37,003 bases of DNA from Syntrophomonadaceae bacterium (GCA_007132095.1 SLPH01000179.1:1-37003); one strand, 5' to 3'. Numbered from the stretch's first letter, positions 9,007 to 17,077 are shown. Numbers and translations are program-made. Notes: generated by a model not told the origin, from the sequence alone.

Positions 9007-9888
9007 ATGACTGATAACAGTGATGTAACTTCACCCCGCGAATTAACTGCTTTGTTCCGGGAACATAACCTGAGTCCTAACATCCGCTATGGACAAAACT
9101 TCTTAATCGATGCCAACATTGTCCGAAAAATTGCTGACGCGGTAGGTGTCAACCCGGGTGATCAAGTCGTTGAAATTGGCCCGGGAGCAGGAGCGCTGAC
9201 CCTGGCGCTGGCCCACCAGGGGGCGAAACTGGTTGCGCTGGAAATTGATCGGGGTTTGGCCAGGCTTCTGCATAAGCTCACCAATTCTTACGAAGGTGTT
9301 TTGATAAAACATGGTGATGCCCTGAAGATGGACTGGCAGCAGCTAATCGAGGAGCACTTCGATATCAACGCTCCGGTTAAGCTGGTCTCAAATCTGCCAT
9401 ATAATATTTCTGGCCCTTTCATGTTTGAGCTCTTTAAGTGTGGGTTTCCCTTTGAACGGGCAGTATTAATGTTTCAAAAGGAGGTTGCCCGGCGGCTTGT
9501 AGCCAGGCCGGGGGCGCCCGACTATGGCTCTCTGTCAGTTATTTGTGCCTATTACTCGACCGGTAAAGTTCTCTTTGATGTTTCCTGTAATGTTTTTTGG
9601 CCGCGCCCGAAAATAGACTCTTCCGTTGTCTTGTTGAAACCTGACCGGCGGCTGCTGCCGGTTGAAATGGAGCCTCTTTTTTGGGAGCTGGTAAAAGGTG
9701 TTTTCCGGCAGCGGCGTAAAACGATCCTTAAAAGCCTGAAATCAACCTTTGATTTTCCCCGTGAAGAACTTGCTTTGTTGCTACAGGAGGCAGGGGTGAG
9801 CCCTGCTGCCAGGCCGGAAGAGCTTGCCCCGTCGCAGTTTGCAAAGCTGGCAGGGATAGCTTATAATGTTTTTAGTCAATCCCGCTGA
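9007..9888 (+). CDS. rsmA: 16S rRNA (adenine1518/1519-N6)-dimethyltransferase
   Basis: Dimethylates two adjacent adenines in the 3'-terminal hairpin of 16S rRNA, a late small-subunit check. Length is 293 residues. The SAM-binding motif I is EIGPGAGAL (about 58-66), preceded by the family signature GQNFLID; VALEID is motif II; the catalytic NLPYNIS is at about 130-136. The C-terminal helical domain includes FRQRRKTILKSL. ATG 9007 has AAGGAAAGGG upstream. The gene sits before a YkuK-like gene and veg; in sporulating relatives yabG lies in that gap. Confidence 0.96.
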   Translation: MTDNSDVTSPRELTALFREHNLSPNIRYGQNFLIDANIVRKIADAVGVNPGDQVVEIGPGAGALTLALAHQGAKLVALEIDRGLARLLHKLTNSYEGVLIKHGDALKMDWQQLIEEHFDINAPVKLVSNLPYNISGPFMFELFKCGFPFERAVLMFQKEVARRLVARPGAPDYGSLSVICAYYSTGKVLFDVSCNVFWPRPKIDSSVVLLKPDRRLLPVEMEPLFWELVKGVFRQRRKTILKSLKSTFDFPREELALLLQEAGVSPAARPEELAPSQFAKLAGIAYNVFSQSR

Positions 9889-9902
9889 AAGGTCGCAGGC
9901 AA

Positions 9903-10379
9903 ATGGTCTTTACCAGCCCGACAAGAGGTCGACTCTCGTTCGAAGAACTCTTTCACGACCTGGTCGACTATACCAACGAGTTTCCCGACGATTCTTACAA
10001 GCTTATTATCGGCACTGACTCCCACTCTTTTCTAAATGAATGTGTAATGTTCGTAACAGCGGTGGTAGTACACCGTGTCGGCAAAGGCGGGCGCTTTTAT
10101 TACCACAAACAGAAAAAGCCCTACATGGAGAGCCTTCGCCAGCGTATTTATTATGAAACATATCTCAGCCTTGATGTCGCTACCCGCCTCACCGAACGGT
10201 TGGCTTTGAATGGGGATCACCGGTTGAATGTGGAAATCCATCTTGACGTGGGCGAGAAAGGCGAGACCAGGGACATAATAAAAGAAGTAGTAGGCATGGT
10301 TATCGGCAGCGGGTATGAGGCCCGGATTAAGCCGGATTCCTTCGGGGCAATGACTGTTGCAGATCGTTTTACCCGATAA
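9903..10379 (+). CDS. YkuK-family (DUF458) RNase H-like protein
   Basis: A 158-residue member of the DUF458/YkuK family, predicted to have an RNase H-like fold; no biochemical function is established. The family's strongest blocks are visible: IIGTDSHS near residues 39-46 (acidic active-site position), then IHLDVGEKGETRDIIKEVVGMV and ARIKPDSFGAMTVADRFT at the C-terminus. ATG 9903 follows rsmA by 14 bp with a modest AAAGGTCG site, so it is probably co-transcribed. In B. subtilis ykuK is elsewhere and is under sigma-H control. Here it occupies the slot between rsmA and veg that holds yabG in many spore formers. Confidence 0.85.
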   Translation: MVFTSPTRGRLSFEELFHDLVDYTNEFPDDSYKLIIGTDSHSFLNECVMFVTAVVVHRVGKGGRFYYHKQKKPYMESLRQRIYYETYLSLDVATRLTERLALNGDHRLNVEIHLDVGEKGETRDIIKEVVGMVIGSGYEARIKPDSFGAMTVADRFTR

Positions 10380-10451
10380 CGAACAGATTGCCCGGTTTTA
10401 ACCCTTATTTTCCCCCTTTTTGCTTAATATCGCCTCCAAGCTTCATAATTC

Positions 10452-10481
10452 TTGACATAAAGCCTATTATTGTGATAGAAT
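10452..10481 (+). promoter_or_regulatory. Promoter of veg
   Basis: TTGACA (10452-10457), an 18-nt spacer, and TAGAAT (10476-10481). The leader is about 25 nt. veg is known as a very strongly expressed vegetative gene in Bacillus, which fits. Confidence 0.8.
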
Positions 10482-10512
10482 ATGGAGAAGATAAATTATA
10501 AGGTGGTTTTGA

Positions 10513-10779
10513 ATGGTGGCCAAAGATGTCCTATTTGAAATCCGTAAGAAGCTGGAATCGCACCTCGGTGAGAAGATTAAGCTCAGGGCAAACCGGGGAC
10601 GGAGAAAAACCTACGAGAAAGAAGGAGTGCTGGAGAGCACCTACCCTTCTATTTTTATTGTTAAGGTAGAAGAATCAAATTATTACCAGAGGCTTTCGTT
10701 CAGCTACGCTGATGTATTAACCGAAACTGTAGAACTCAGCTTCCGTGAAGGTGATCTGAGACGTTCGGTGGGCATGTAG
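10513..10779 (+). CDS. veg: Veg protein
   Basis: A small 88-residue Veg-family protein, linked in B. subtilis to biofilm formation, with an SH3-like beta fold. The recognisable core is KLRANRGRRKTYEKEGVLESTYPSIFIV, followed by the YQRLSFSYADVLTETVEL block. ATG 10513 has AAGGTGG upstream. It has its own promoter and a clear terminator, so it is monocistronic. Genomic position after rsmA is conserved. The sspF gene that usually follows in spore formers is absent. Confidence 0.94.
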   Translation: MVAKDVLFEIRKKLESHLGEKIKLRANRGRRKTYEKEGVLESTYPSIFIVKVEESNYYQRLSFSYADVLTETVELSFREGDLRRSVGM

Positions 10780-10850
10780 CGATAATTTGATTAGATGTTT
10801 AAAAAGTACCATTCTCGCTTTTTGCGGGGCAGTTCGTGATGTGTTTTATA

Positions 10851-10882
10851 AGCCGGGCCTGGAGCCCGGCTATTATTTTTTT
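10851..10882 (+). terminator. Terminator after veg
   Basis: AGCCGGGC / GCCCGGCT (8 bp, 5-nt loop CTGGA) followed by ATTATTTTTTT. Confidence 0.9.
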
Positions 10883-11218
10883 AGCGCGCCCGGCTGAGAA
10901 AACTCCTAATCTGATAAAAATATTGCCCTGAACGCTATTACTTACAAAGCCTGATGGGGTTCGTGGCTGTGAGATTGCTGCAAAAGCAGGAAGAAAGCTC
11001 CTAAACCGTAAAGGCCATATATACTGAGAGATGAAATTTTCGAAGGTGTTCAATTTGAAAAGGAGCCGGCGGTCAAAGGTTCGATTAAGCGAGCCTGTTA
11101 AAACAACCGGCATAGGTCTATTAAGACCGAAGGCGGGAACAGGTTGCCTTTGTGCAGGAATAAGCGCTCTGGTGTAGAATAGCGAATGTAGCTTAAACTA
11201 AAAGGAGGGCTTTTTAAA
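10883..11218 (+). other. Non-coding leader region upstream of the NAD-salvage genes, possibly structured
   Basis: These 336 nt lie between the veg terminator and the nicotinamidase-like gene. I recognise no gene. Visible structures are CTGC-AAAA-GCAG (about 10977-10989), and a nested hairpin in which CCTGTT (about 11092-11097) pairs with AACAGG (about 11138-11143) around GGTCT-ATTA-AGACC (11115-11128). A 48-codon frame at 11031-11177 has no credible ribosome site. A possible -10 (TAGAAT, 11175-11180) has no clear -35. The region does not look like either known NAD riboswitch to me, but it could be a cis-regulatory leader or the remnant of a mobile element. Confidence 0.4.
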
Positions 11219-11734
11219 ATGAAGGCGCTCTTAGTTGTAGACATGCTTAATGATTTCATATCACCGGATGGGGCTTTATACATCGGACCTGCTGCACAGG
11301 ATGTTGTTCCTGCCGTGCAGGAAAGGCTGCGTCAGCATCGCAGCGAGGGATCACCTGTAATTTATATTTGTGACTACCACCTGGAAGATGACCGGGAATT
11401 TGAAATGTTTCCTCCCCATGGCCTCAGCGGTTCGGGTGGAGAAGAAGTTATTCCCGAACTGGCCCCTCAGACCGGCGACAGGGTAATCCGTAAGCGCCGA
11501 TACAGTGGATTTTTCGGAACGGACCTTGATCTTACCCTGAGAGAGAAGAGGATCACCGAAATTGAGCTGGCCGGAGTGGTTACAAATATCTGTATTCTTT
11601 ATACTGCCGCTTCAGCGCGAATGCTAAATTATCAAGTGACCGTGCACAAAAATGCCGTTGCCAGTTTTGATGAGGATGCGCATAAATTTGCTTTGCAGGA
11701 GTTGGAAAAAACACTGGGGGTTACCCTTGTTTAA
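11219..11734 (+). CDS. pncA: Isochorismatase-family cysteine hydrolase, probable nicotinamidase
   Basis: Predicted to deamidate nicotinamide to nicotinate for NAD salvage. The 171 residues show the family triad: Asp8 (VVDMLNDF), Lys92 (RKRRYSGFFGTDL) and Cys125 (TNICILYTA). Asp52 and His54 (CDYH) plus His67 (FPPHG) match the metal site that separates nicotinamidases from other isochorismatase-like hydrolases. The gene directly downstream is nicotinate phosphoribosyltransferase, which would use the product. ATG 11219 has AAAGGAGGG about 9 nt upstream. Substrate assignment is inference from the metal site plus neighbour. Confidence 0.82.
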   Translation: MKALLVVDMLNDFISPDGALYIGPAAQDVVPAVQERLRQHRSEGSPVIYICDYHLEDDREFEMFPPHGLSGSGGEEVIPELAPQTGDRVIRKRRYSGFFGTDLDLTLREKRITEIELAGVVTNICILYTAASARMLNYQVTVHKNAVASFDEDAHKFALQELEKTLGVTLV

Positions 11735-11749
11735 GGCCGGGAGGATCAT

Positions 11750-12790
11750 ATGGAAAAAACCGATTTTATCACTCTAAAAGAAATTGCAGCAATGGATCCG
11801 GGCAAAGAAAAACGCTTCTTTTCGGCTACATTCTCTGAAATAGAACGGGGCTTGACCAGCGATATTTACTTTGTCCGGACCAGGGACCTTTTAACTCAGA
11901 TGGATCTGGCCGCAACCCCCGTCACCGCTGAAATATTTTCCTCACGGGCTGGTGTATTGGCCGGGATTGACGAATCACTGCACCTTTTGAGAAATCGCGG
12001 CCTTGAAGTTTGGGTTATTCCGGAAGGAAGCCCTATGGAGGCCCGCGAGGTGGTCATGCGCATCAAGGGGCCTTACGGGCAGTTCTGTATCTATGAAACC
12101 CCTCTTCTTGGGATCCTGGCCAGCTCAAGCGGCTGGGCAACGGCAGCCCGCAGCTGTAAAGAGGCCGCTGCCGGACGTCGCGTGATTTGTTACGGAGCAA
12201 GGCACTTGCATCCTGCCGCCGCTCCTGTTATGGAGAGAGCGGCCGTTACCGGCGGCGCAGACGGTTGCAGCTGTATAATTGCCGCCCTGCTTATGGGCCG
12301 GCGCCCGGCAGGGACAGTTCCCCATGCCGCTTTTCTGATAGTTGGCGATACGGTTGAATTGGCCCGGGCCTACGATCGTTTTGTTCCCGAAGAAGATCCG
12401 CGGATCATCCTTGTTGACACCTTTAAAGACGAAGCCGAAGAAGCGCTGAGGGTTGCCGAAGCCCTGGGAGAGAAGCTAAACGGAATTCGCCTCGATACAC
12501 CCGGCGAAAGAGGCGGGGTGACCCCGGGACTTGTTCGGGAAACGCGGGCTCGCCTTGATCAGGCCGGCTATTCCCACGTCCAGATTATAGTTTCCGGCGG
12601 CCTTACCCCTGAACGGATAGCCCTTCTGGCAGAAGCAGGGGCTGATGCATTTGGTGTTGGCAGCTATATATCAAGGGCGGCGGCAATAGATATGACTATG
12701 GATTTGAAAGAAGTTGACGGAAAAGCTATCGCCAAGCGGGGGAGAATTCCCGGCGTCAGTAAAAATGACAGGCTGGTGAGGGTAAGCTGA
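11750..12790 (+). CDS. pncB: Nicotinate phosphoribosyltransferase
   Basis: Couples nicotinate to PRPP to form nicotinate mononucleotide. At 346 residues it is of the short class common in Firmicutes and archaea. Evidence includes TSDIYFVRTRDLL near the N-terminus, the conserved YGARHLHP at about 148-155 (catalytic His region), GRRPAGTVPHA, ILVDTFKDE and LDTPGERGGVTP, and the phosphate-binding IIVSGGLTPERI / FGVGSYI barrel end. ATG 11750 has GGGAGG upstream and lies 15 bp after the nicotinamidase-like gene. Its stop codon overlaps the likely ispE start (CTGA). Confidence 0.93.
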   Translation: MEKTDFITLKEIAAMDPGKEKRFFSATFSEIERGLTSDIYFVRTRDLLTQMDLAATPVTAEIFSSRAGVLAGIDESLHLLRNRGLEVWVIPEGSPMEAREVVMRIKGPYGQFCIYETPLLGILASSSGWATAARSCKEAAAGRRVICYGARHLHPAAAPVMERAAVTGGADGCSCIIAALLMGRRPAGTVPHAAFLIVGDTVELARAYDRFVPEEDPRIILVDTFKDEAEEALRVAEALGEKLNGIRLDTPGERGGVTPGLVRETRARLDQAGYSHVQIIVSGGLTPERIALLAEAGADAFGVGSYISRAAAIDMTMDLKEVDGKAIAKRGRIPGVSKNDRLVRVS

Positions 12791-13674
12791 CTCGGCCCGG
12801 CAGGTTTGTTCAACATGCGCTGGCCAAGATAAACCTGGGCCTTACTGTGCTCGGCCGTCGCGGGGATGGCTATCACGATCTCCAATCAATCATGCAGACA
12901 ATCACTTTACATGACACTTTGGTGATCGAGCCGGCCCCTGAACGGGGCTGGCGTTTTTTTTGCAGCGAACCGGCGCTCCAAAACCACGACAACCTGGTTT
13001 GCAGGGCTGCCCGGGCCCTGCAGGAATACTCAGGCCAGGATATGCCGGGCGCTGCAATCAGCCTCTACAAGGCCATACCTGCCGAAGCCGGCCTGGCGGG
13101 AGGAAGCAGCGACGCGGCTGCAGCGCTAAAAGGGTTAAACCTTTTCTGGGACCTGAACCTGAGTTTTCCCGAGCTCCTTAAAATCGGAGCGGCGCTTGGG
13201 TCTGACATTCCTTTTTGTCTGCACGGGGGAACAGCCCTGGTTGAGGGCCGTGGCGAAAAAGTAACGGCCCTTCCTTCCCTTCCCGGCTGCTGGGTAGTTC
13301 TTTTTATCCCGCCAGGGCTGGGCTGCTCGACTGCCGAGGTATATGGCGCTTTGAAAAAAGAATGGTTTGGCAGGCCATCGTTGGACCCTCTGATTGAAGC
13401 TGTTCAAAGCGGTGATGGGGATATGCTGGACTGCTGGTTTGAGCGGGGCGATACAAATACTCTTGAATACCCCGTGCTGAATGCGCATTGGAGCCTGGAA
13501 CAGCTGAAAGCCAGGTTAAGGAGCTCATCACTTGCCCCTGCTTTGTCGGGAAGCGGCCCCACGCTTTTTATTCTAACAAAAGAATACGGTCTGGCCCGTA
13601 GTGCGGCCACGGCCTTAACCCGCGAAGGGTATCCGGTATACCTATGCCGGACTACTTCCGGGCGAAAGGAGTGA
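12787..13674 (+). CDS. ispE: 4-diphosphocytidyl-2-C-methyl-D-erythritol kinase, apparent CTG start
   Basis: Phosphorylates CDP-ME in the MEP isoprenoid pathway; GHMP kinase family. From CTG 12787 it has 295 residues, a normal length. The first block ALAKINLGL (Lys14, Asn16) and catalytic Asp about 140 (GSDIPF), the ATP loop PAEAGLAGGSSDAAAAL at about 98 and the end motif SGSGPTLF are all present. The first usual start codon in frame, GTG 12847, would delete the conserved AKINL block, and no ATG, GTG or TTG occurs between the in-frame stop at 12766 and 12847. CTG 12787 overlaps the pncB stop as CTGA, with GGTGAGGG just upstream, so coupled initiation at CTG is the best reading. A sequencing indel is the alternative. 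Confidence 0.9.
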   Translation: MTRPGRFVQHALAKINLGLTVLGRRGDGYHDLQSIMQTITLHDTLVIEPAPERGWRFFCSEPALQNHDNLVCRAARALQEYSGQDMPGAAISLYKAIPAEAGLAGGSSDAAAALKGLNLFWDLNLSFPELLKIGAALGSDIPFCLHGGTALVEGRGEKVTALPSLPGCWVVLFIPPGLGCSTAEVYGALKKEWFGRPSLDPLIEAVQSGDGDMLDCWFERGDTNTLEYPVLNAHWSLEQLKARLRSSSLAPALSGSGPTLFILTKEYGLARSAATALTREGYPVYLCRTTSGRKE

Positions 13675-13682
13675 TCTTTTAC

Positions 13683-14441
13683 ATGTTTGATGCAGTCGTC
13701 CTGGCTGGTGGGGGTAAGCGGGAACCTCTCACCGAACAGGAAGGGGTTAACAATAAAGCATTTATCAAGATTTATGGCAGGGAGATCCTTGCTTATATTC
13801 TGGAAAGTTTGGAGAAGGCTCCCTCCATCAATCGGATTGTTGTAGTTGGTCCTGAAGATGATCTGCGGCAGTTGCAGAAGGATGGCTATCGCTTTGATCT
13901 AGCCCTGGAACAGGGCAGCATGCTTAACAACATTGCTGCCGGCCTGGAAAAGACGGAACAGGGCAAACTCAGCCTGATTGTCACCGGAGACATCCCCTTA
14001 TTAACCGACGCAGTAGTTGAGCGTTTCATAAAAAGCTGTAGTCCACACCAGTGCGATCTCTATTACCCGGTCATAAGGAAGTCCAGTTTTGAAAAGGGCC
14101 TGCCCGGTTCGGTGCGGACGTACGTCCGCCTGCTTGAAGGTCAGGTTACGGGAGGCAATATCGGCCTGGTTAGCCCTGCCTGGTTTTTTGCAAACAGGAA
14201 TCGGCTGGAAATGTTCATCGCTTATAGGAAGAAGCCCGTTAAGCTAGCCCGTATTCTTTCGCCGGTCCTCGTCCTTAAATTTTTATTTAAAAGGCTTTCT
14301 ATCTCAGATCTGGAGAGTTTTTTATCAAGACTTTTAAACCTGAAGGCCTGCGCTGTGATCAGCGAAGACATTGAAATAGGCGTCGATGTAGATAAAGTCA
14401 GCGATCTAAGCCTGATTAAAGAAGCGCTGAAGCCTGATTAG
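13683..14441 (+). CDS. MobA-like NTP transferase domain protein of unknown substrate
   Basis: A 252-residue cytoplasmic nucleotidyltransferase-like protein. The N-terminal VVLAGGGKREP loop and the following NNKAFIKIYGREILAYILESL match the nucleotide-binding and Lys-bearing segments of the NTP_transf_3/MobA/GlmU superfamily. VTGDIPLLT holds the metal-binding Asp, and EIGVDVDKVSDL near the C-terminus is the usual closing motif. ATG 13683 is 11 nt after AAAGGAG. A GTG at 13671 overlaps that site. Between ispE and spoVG, Bacillus has purR and yabJ; neither is here. IspD (next step back from IspE) is a related fold, but the signature here is not IspD-like. The true substrate is unknown. Confidence 0.82.
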   Translation: MFDAVVLAGGGKREPLTEQEGVNNKAFIKIYGREILAYILESLEKAPSINRIVVVGPEDDLRQLQKDGYRFDLALEQGSMLNNIAAGLEKTEQGKLSLIVTGDIPLLTDAVVERFIKSCSPHQCDLYYPVIRKSSFEKGLPGSVRTYVRLLEGQVTGGNIGLVSPAWFFANRNRLEMFIAYRKKPVKLARILSPVLVLKFLFKRLSISDLESFLSRLLNLKACAVISEDIEIGVDVDKVSDLSLIKEALKPD

Positions 14442-14481
14442 AGGCTGCAGGCCGCATAATATTTTATTCTATAAAACATGT

Positions 14482-14514
14482 GATTAAATTCTCATTTTTT
14501 GCAGGAATTTAATC
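14482..14514. repeat. Perfect 10-bp inverted repeat upstream of spoVG
   Basis: GATTAAATTC (14482-14491) and GAATTTAATC (14505-14514) are perfect complements with a 13-nt AT-rich spacer. It overlaps a candidate sigma-H -35. No T run follows, so it is more likely an operator than a terminator. Confidence 0.6.
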
Positions 14515-14529
14515 TGAATTGTTGAAGTA
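14503..14529 (+). promoter_or_regulatory. Candidate sigma-H-type promoter of spoVG
   Basis: AGGAATT (14503-14509) fits the sigma-H -35 and GAAGTA (14524-14529) is an imperfect match to its GAAT -10, with the 14-nt spacing seen at the B. subtilis spoVG promoter. The -10 mismatch keeps confidence low. Confidence 0.3.
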
Positions 14530-14581
14530 ATAGGACAACCGAAAGCTATATACTATAAATTTCCTGGAAGGCGGGGTTGCT

Positions 14582-14857
14582 TTGGTTGTCACCGATGTCA
14601 GAATCAGAAGGATATCACATGAGGGTAAAATGAAAGCAATTGTATCTGTAACTTTTTATGATCAGTTTGTTGTTCACGATGTGAGGATTATCGACGGCAG
14701 CAATGGCCTTTTTGTGGCTATGCCAAGCAAGCGCACTCCCAACGGCGAGTTCAGGGACATTGCCCACCCAATTTGCGCTGAATCGCGGCATAATATACAG
14801 GAAGCGGTTATTAGCGCCTACGAGAAAGAGGTGCAATCAGAGTATCTCGAAGTCTGA
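14582..14857 (+). CDS. spoVG: SpoVG RNA-binding regulator
   Basis: A small regulator of 91 residues that binds RNA or DNA and affects division, virulence and sporulation in different Firmicutes; it also occurs in non-sporulating species. The sequence is close to canonical: VTDVRIRR at the start, then [22 protein letters not shown] and [13 protein letters not shown] 14582 is the only suitable start, with GGAAGG about 10 nt upstream. In Bacillus AbrB represses and sigma-H drives it; an inverted repeat and a weak sigma-H-like site lie upstream here. glmU follows after 79 bp, as is usual. Confidence 0.96.
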   Translation: MVVTDVRIRRISHEGKMKAIVSVTFYDQFVVHDVRIIDGSNGLFVAMPSKRTPNGEFRDIAHPICAESRHNIQEAVISAYEKEVQSEYLEV

Positions 14858-14936
14858 ACTGAAAAAAGGTTAAACAAGCCCAATAAAGCTGATTAGTGTA
14901 TAATGGCAGGAGAAATTCTCCTGTGAGGTGAATCGG

Positions 14937-15938
14937 ATGAGCAATCTTTGGGCTGTTATTCTTGCAGCGGGTGAAGGTAAAAGGATGCATTCAAGCCTTC
15001 CCAAGGTGCTGCACAAGCTATGTGGCAAGCCGATGCTTCAGTATATTCTGGATAGCGCCGCTGCTTTAACCGCCAACATCATTGTTGTCGTGGGGCACGG
15101 CGCTTCTGATGTCCGTGGGGCCGTGGGAGAGCGATACCTCTTCGCTCACCAGGAGCAGCAGCTTGGCACCGGTCATGCCCTGATGCAGGCGGCAGATAAG
15201 CTTCCCGACAGCGGCCGAATCCTGGTGCTGTGCGGGGATACCCCTTTAATCGACAAGCAACTCCTTCAAAAAATGGTTGCGGAACAAGGTGAAAACGCCG
15301 CTACCGTTGCTGTTACCACTTTGGATAACCCTGAGGGCTATGGCAGAATAATTCGTAACCGCGACGGTGTTTTTAGCAGGATCGTTGAGGAACGCGATGC
15401 CGACCGGGGGGAACTGTCAGTTAAAGAAATTAATACCGGCACATATTGTTTTGATCTAAAACTGCTTAAACATTACCTCCCTCTTCTGTCTGCTCAAAAC
15501 GCTCAGCAGGAATACTACCTGCCTGATGTTTTAAAACTAATGTTAGATGACGGGCATACTGTGGGCACTTTTTCCCTGGAGGACAGCCGAATCGGACTTG
15601 GCATAAATAACCGGGCTCAAATGGCAGAAGCTGAATCTCTTCTGCGTGAGAGCATAAACAGGTTCCATATGCTTAATGGGGTAACGATCAGGGATCCCGC
15701 CTCCACCTATATAGATCACGGTGTTAAGATCGGGGTTGATACTCTCATCCTGCCGGGCTCTATCCTTGAAGGAGCAACTGCGGTTGGCTCGTCCTGCGTG
15801 ATCGGTCCGGGAACCTTTATTCGGGACGCTGTCATCGAAGACGGAGGCACCGTCGCCTATTCTATGGTCAATAATACAACTTTGCCAAAAGGCTCGCGGG
15901 TGGGTCCTTTTGCCCAGGTTGGCAGCCTGCCTTACTAG
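14937..15938 (+). CDS. glmU: UDP-N-acetylglucosamine pyrophosphorylase, GlmU lacking the acetyltransferase end
   Basis: Converts GlcNAc-1-phosphate and UTP to UDP-GlcNAc for the cell wall. The uridylyltransferase domain is complete: LAAGEGKRM (9-17) with PKVLHKL, QLGTGHAL, LCGDTPLI and NTGTYCFD. After about residue 250 only a few turns of left-handed beta-helix follow (TYIDHGVKIG, CVIGPGTFI, GPFAQVG) and the protein stops at 333. Normal GlmU has about 450-460 residues and carries the acetyltransferase active site in the missing part. No continuation is found in any frame before prs. ATG 14937 has GAGGTG 6 nt upstream. TATAAT at 14899-14904 may be its -10. Confidence 0.9.
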   Translation: MSNLWAVILAAGEGKRMHSSLPKVLHKLCGKPMLQYILDSAAALTANIIVVVGHGASDVRGAVGERYLFAHQEQQLGTGHALMQAADKLPDSGRILVLCGDTPLIDKQLLQKMVAEQGENAATVAVTTLDNPEGYGRIIRNRDGVFSRIVEERDADRGELSVKEINTGTYCFDLKLLKHYLPLLSAQNAQQEYYLPDVLKLMLDDGHTVGTFSLEDSRIGLGINNRAQMAEAESLLRESINRFHMLNGVTIRDPASTYIDHGVKIGVDTLILPGSILEGATAVGSSCVIGPGTFIRDAVIEDGGTVAYSMVNNTTLPKGSRVGPFAQVGSLPY

Positions 15939-16068
15939 CGAGAGCGAAAGAGGAGAAAAATTCTGTAAGTAGCAGGAGTGGGCCGATTGGTGGTTTCCTT
16001 GAAGGAAAAGCGCTTCTTGAGGGCGAAAAGATGGTTATCACATGCTGGTAATTGCGGGAGGGTTTTTT

Positions 16069-17022
16069 TTGGACAACGGAGAGAGCTTGAAAATATTTTG
16101 TGGCAGCGCCAACAGGGCTCTGGCTGAACAGATAGCCGATTATTTGAAAGTGCCCCTGGGTGATTGTGAGGTCAGCCGGTTTAGCGACGGCGAAATAGCA
16201 ATCAGTATCAGGGAAAGTGTGCGCGGGACCAATGCATTTTTGATCCAGCCCCTTTGCGGCCCGATCAATGAAAGCATCATGGAGCTATTAATTATTATTG
16301 ATGCTCTGCGCCGGGCATCGGCCAGATCGGTAAACGCGGTAATACCTTATTACGGCTACGCCAGGCAGGATCGAAAAACAAGGGCTCGCGATCCGATAAC
16401 GGCCAAACTGCTGGCCGACCTGATAACCGCGGCCGGGGCCAGCAGGGTAGTGGCAATGGATCTGCATGCCGGTCAGATTCAGGGTTTCTTCAACATCCCC
16501 CTGGATCACCTTACGGCGCTGCCGATCCTGGCGAACTATTTTAAACAGAAAGATATCAAGGACGGGGTTGTAGTGTCACCCGACCTGGGCGGAGTGACCA
16601 GGGCCAGGGATCTTGCCAACAGGTTGTTGATGCCTATCGCGATTATTGATAAAAAGAGGCCTGCGCCAAACCAGGCGGAGATCATGAATATAATCGGCGA
16701 TGTCAAGGGTAAGAGGGCGATATTTATCGATGACATCATTGATACTGCCGGCACCATCGCTCTTGGCGCTGAAGCCTTGATAGATGTGGGGGCTTGTGAG
16801 GTTTATGCCTGCTGCACCCATCCTGTCTTCTCCGGCCCGGCTGTTAAAAGGCTTTCTTCTGCCCCCCTGACCGAGATTGTTTGCACCAACACCATACCCG
16901 TTGACAAAAAAAATATGGACTTCATGGGAGGCAAACTGAAGGTATTGTCTGTTGCCCCCCTGATAGGCGAAGCGATAATCCGAATTCATGAAAAACGCTC
17001 GGTAAGCAAGCTTTTTGATTAA
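16069..17022 (+). CDS. prs: Ribose-phosphate pyrophosphokinase (PRPP synthetase)
   Basis: Makes PRPP from ribose-5-phosphate and ATP, feeding purine, pyrimidine and NAD synthesis, including pncB and hpt in this window. TTG 16069 gives 317 residues, the standard length, with GGGAGGG 6 nt upstream; the open frame reaches ATG 16042, but homology starts at [13 protein letters not shown]. Key segments: [18 protein letters not shown] (ATP site), [23 protein letters not shown] and the PRPP loop DDIIDTAGT. It follows glmU, as in Bacillus. Confidence 0.97.
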   Translation: MDNGESLKIFCGSANRALAEQIADYLKVPLGDCEVSRFSDGEIAISIRESVRGTNAFLIQPLCGPINESIMELLIIIDALRRASARSVNAVIPYYGYARQDRKTRARDPITAKLLADLITAAGASRVVAMDLHAGQIQGFFNIPLDHLTALPILANYFKQKDIKDGVVVSPDLGGVTRARDLANRLLMPIAIIDKKRPAPNQAEIMNIIGDVKGKRAIFIDDIIDTAGTIALGAEALIDVGACEVYACCTHPVFSGPAVKRLSSAPLTEIVCTNTIPVDKKNMDFMGGKLKVLSVAPLIGEAIIRIHEKRSVSKLFD

Positions 17023-17023
17023 G

Positions 17024-17052
17024 TTGATTTTAACTGCTGCCTGAAGTATACT
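17024..17052 (+). promoter_or_regulatory. Promoter of rplY
   Basis: TTGATT (17024-17029), 17-nt spacer, TATACT (17047-17052), immediately after the prs stop. AAGGAGG follows within 10 nt, so the leader is short. Confidence 0.65.
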
Positions 17053-17077
17053 AAGGCAGAAGGAGGCTAAAACGTAA

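Noticed and set aside
10799-11113. 104-codon minus-strand open frame after veg
   Set aside because: It runs through the veg terminator hairpin and has no ribosome site or recognisable motif.
11031-11177. 48-codon basic small protein upstream of the nicotinamidase-like gene
   Set aside because: No Shine-Dalgarno at a usable distance and no known family; it overlaps the proposed structured leader.
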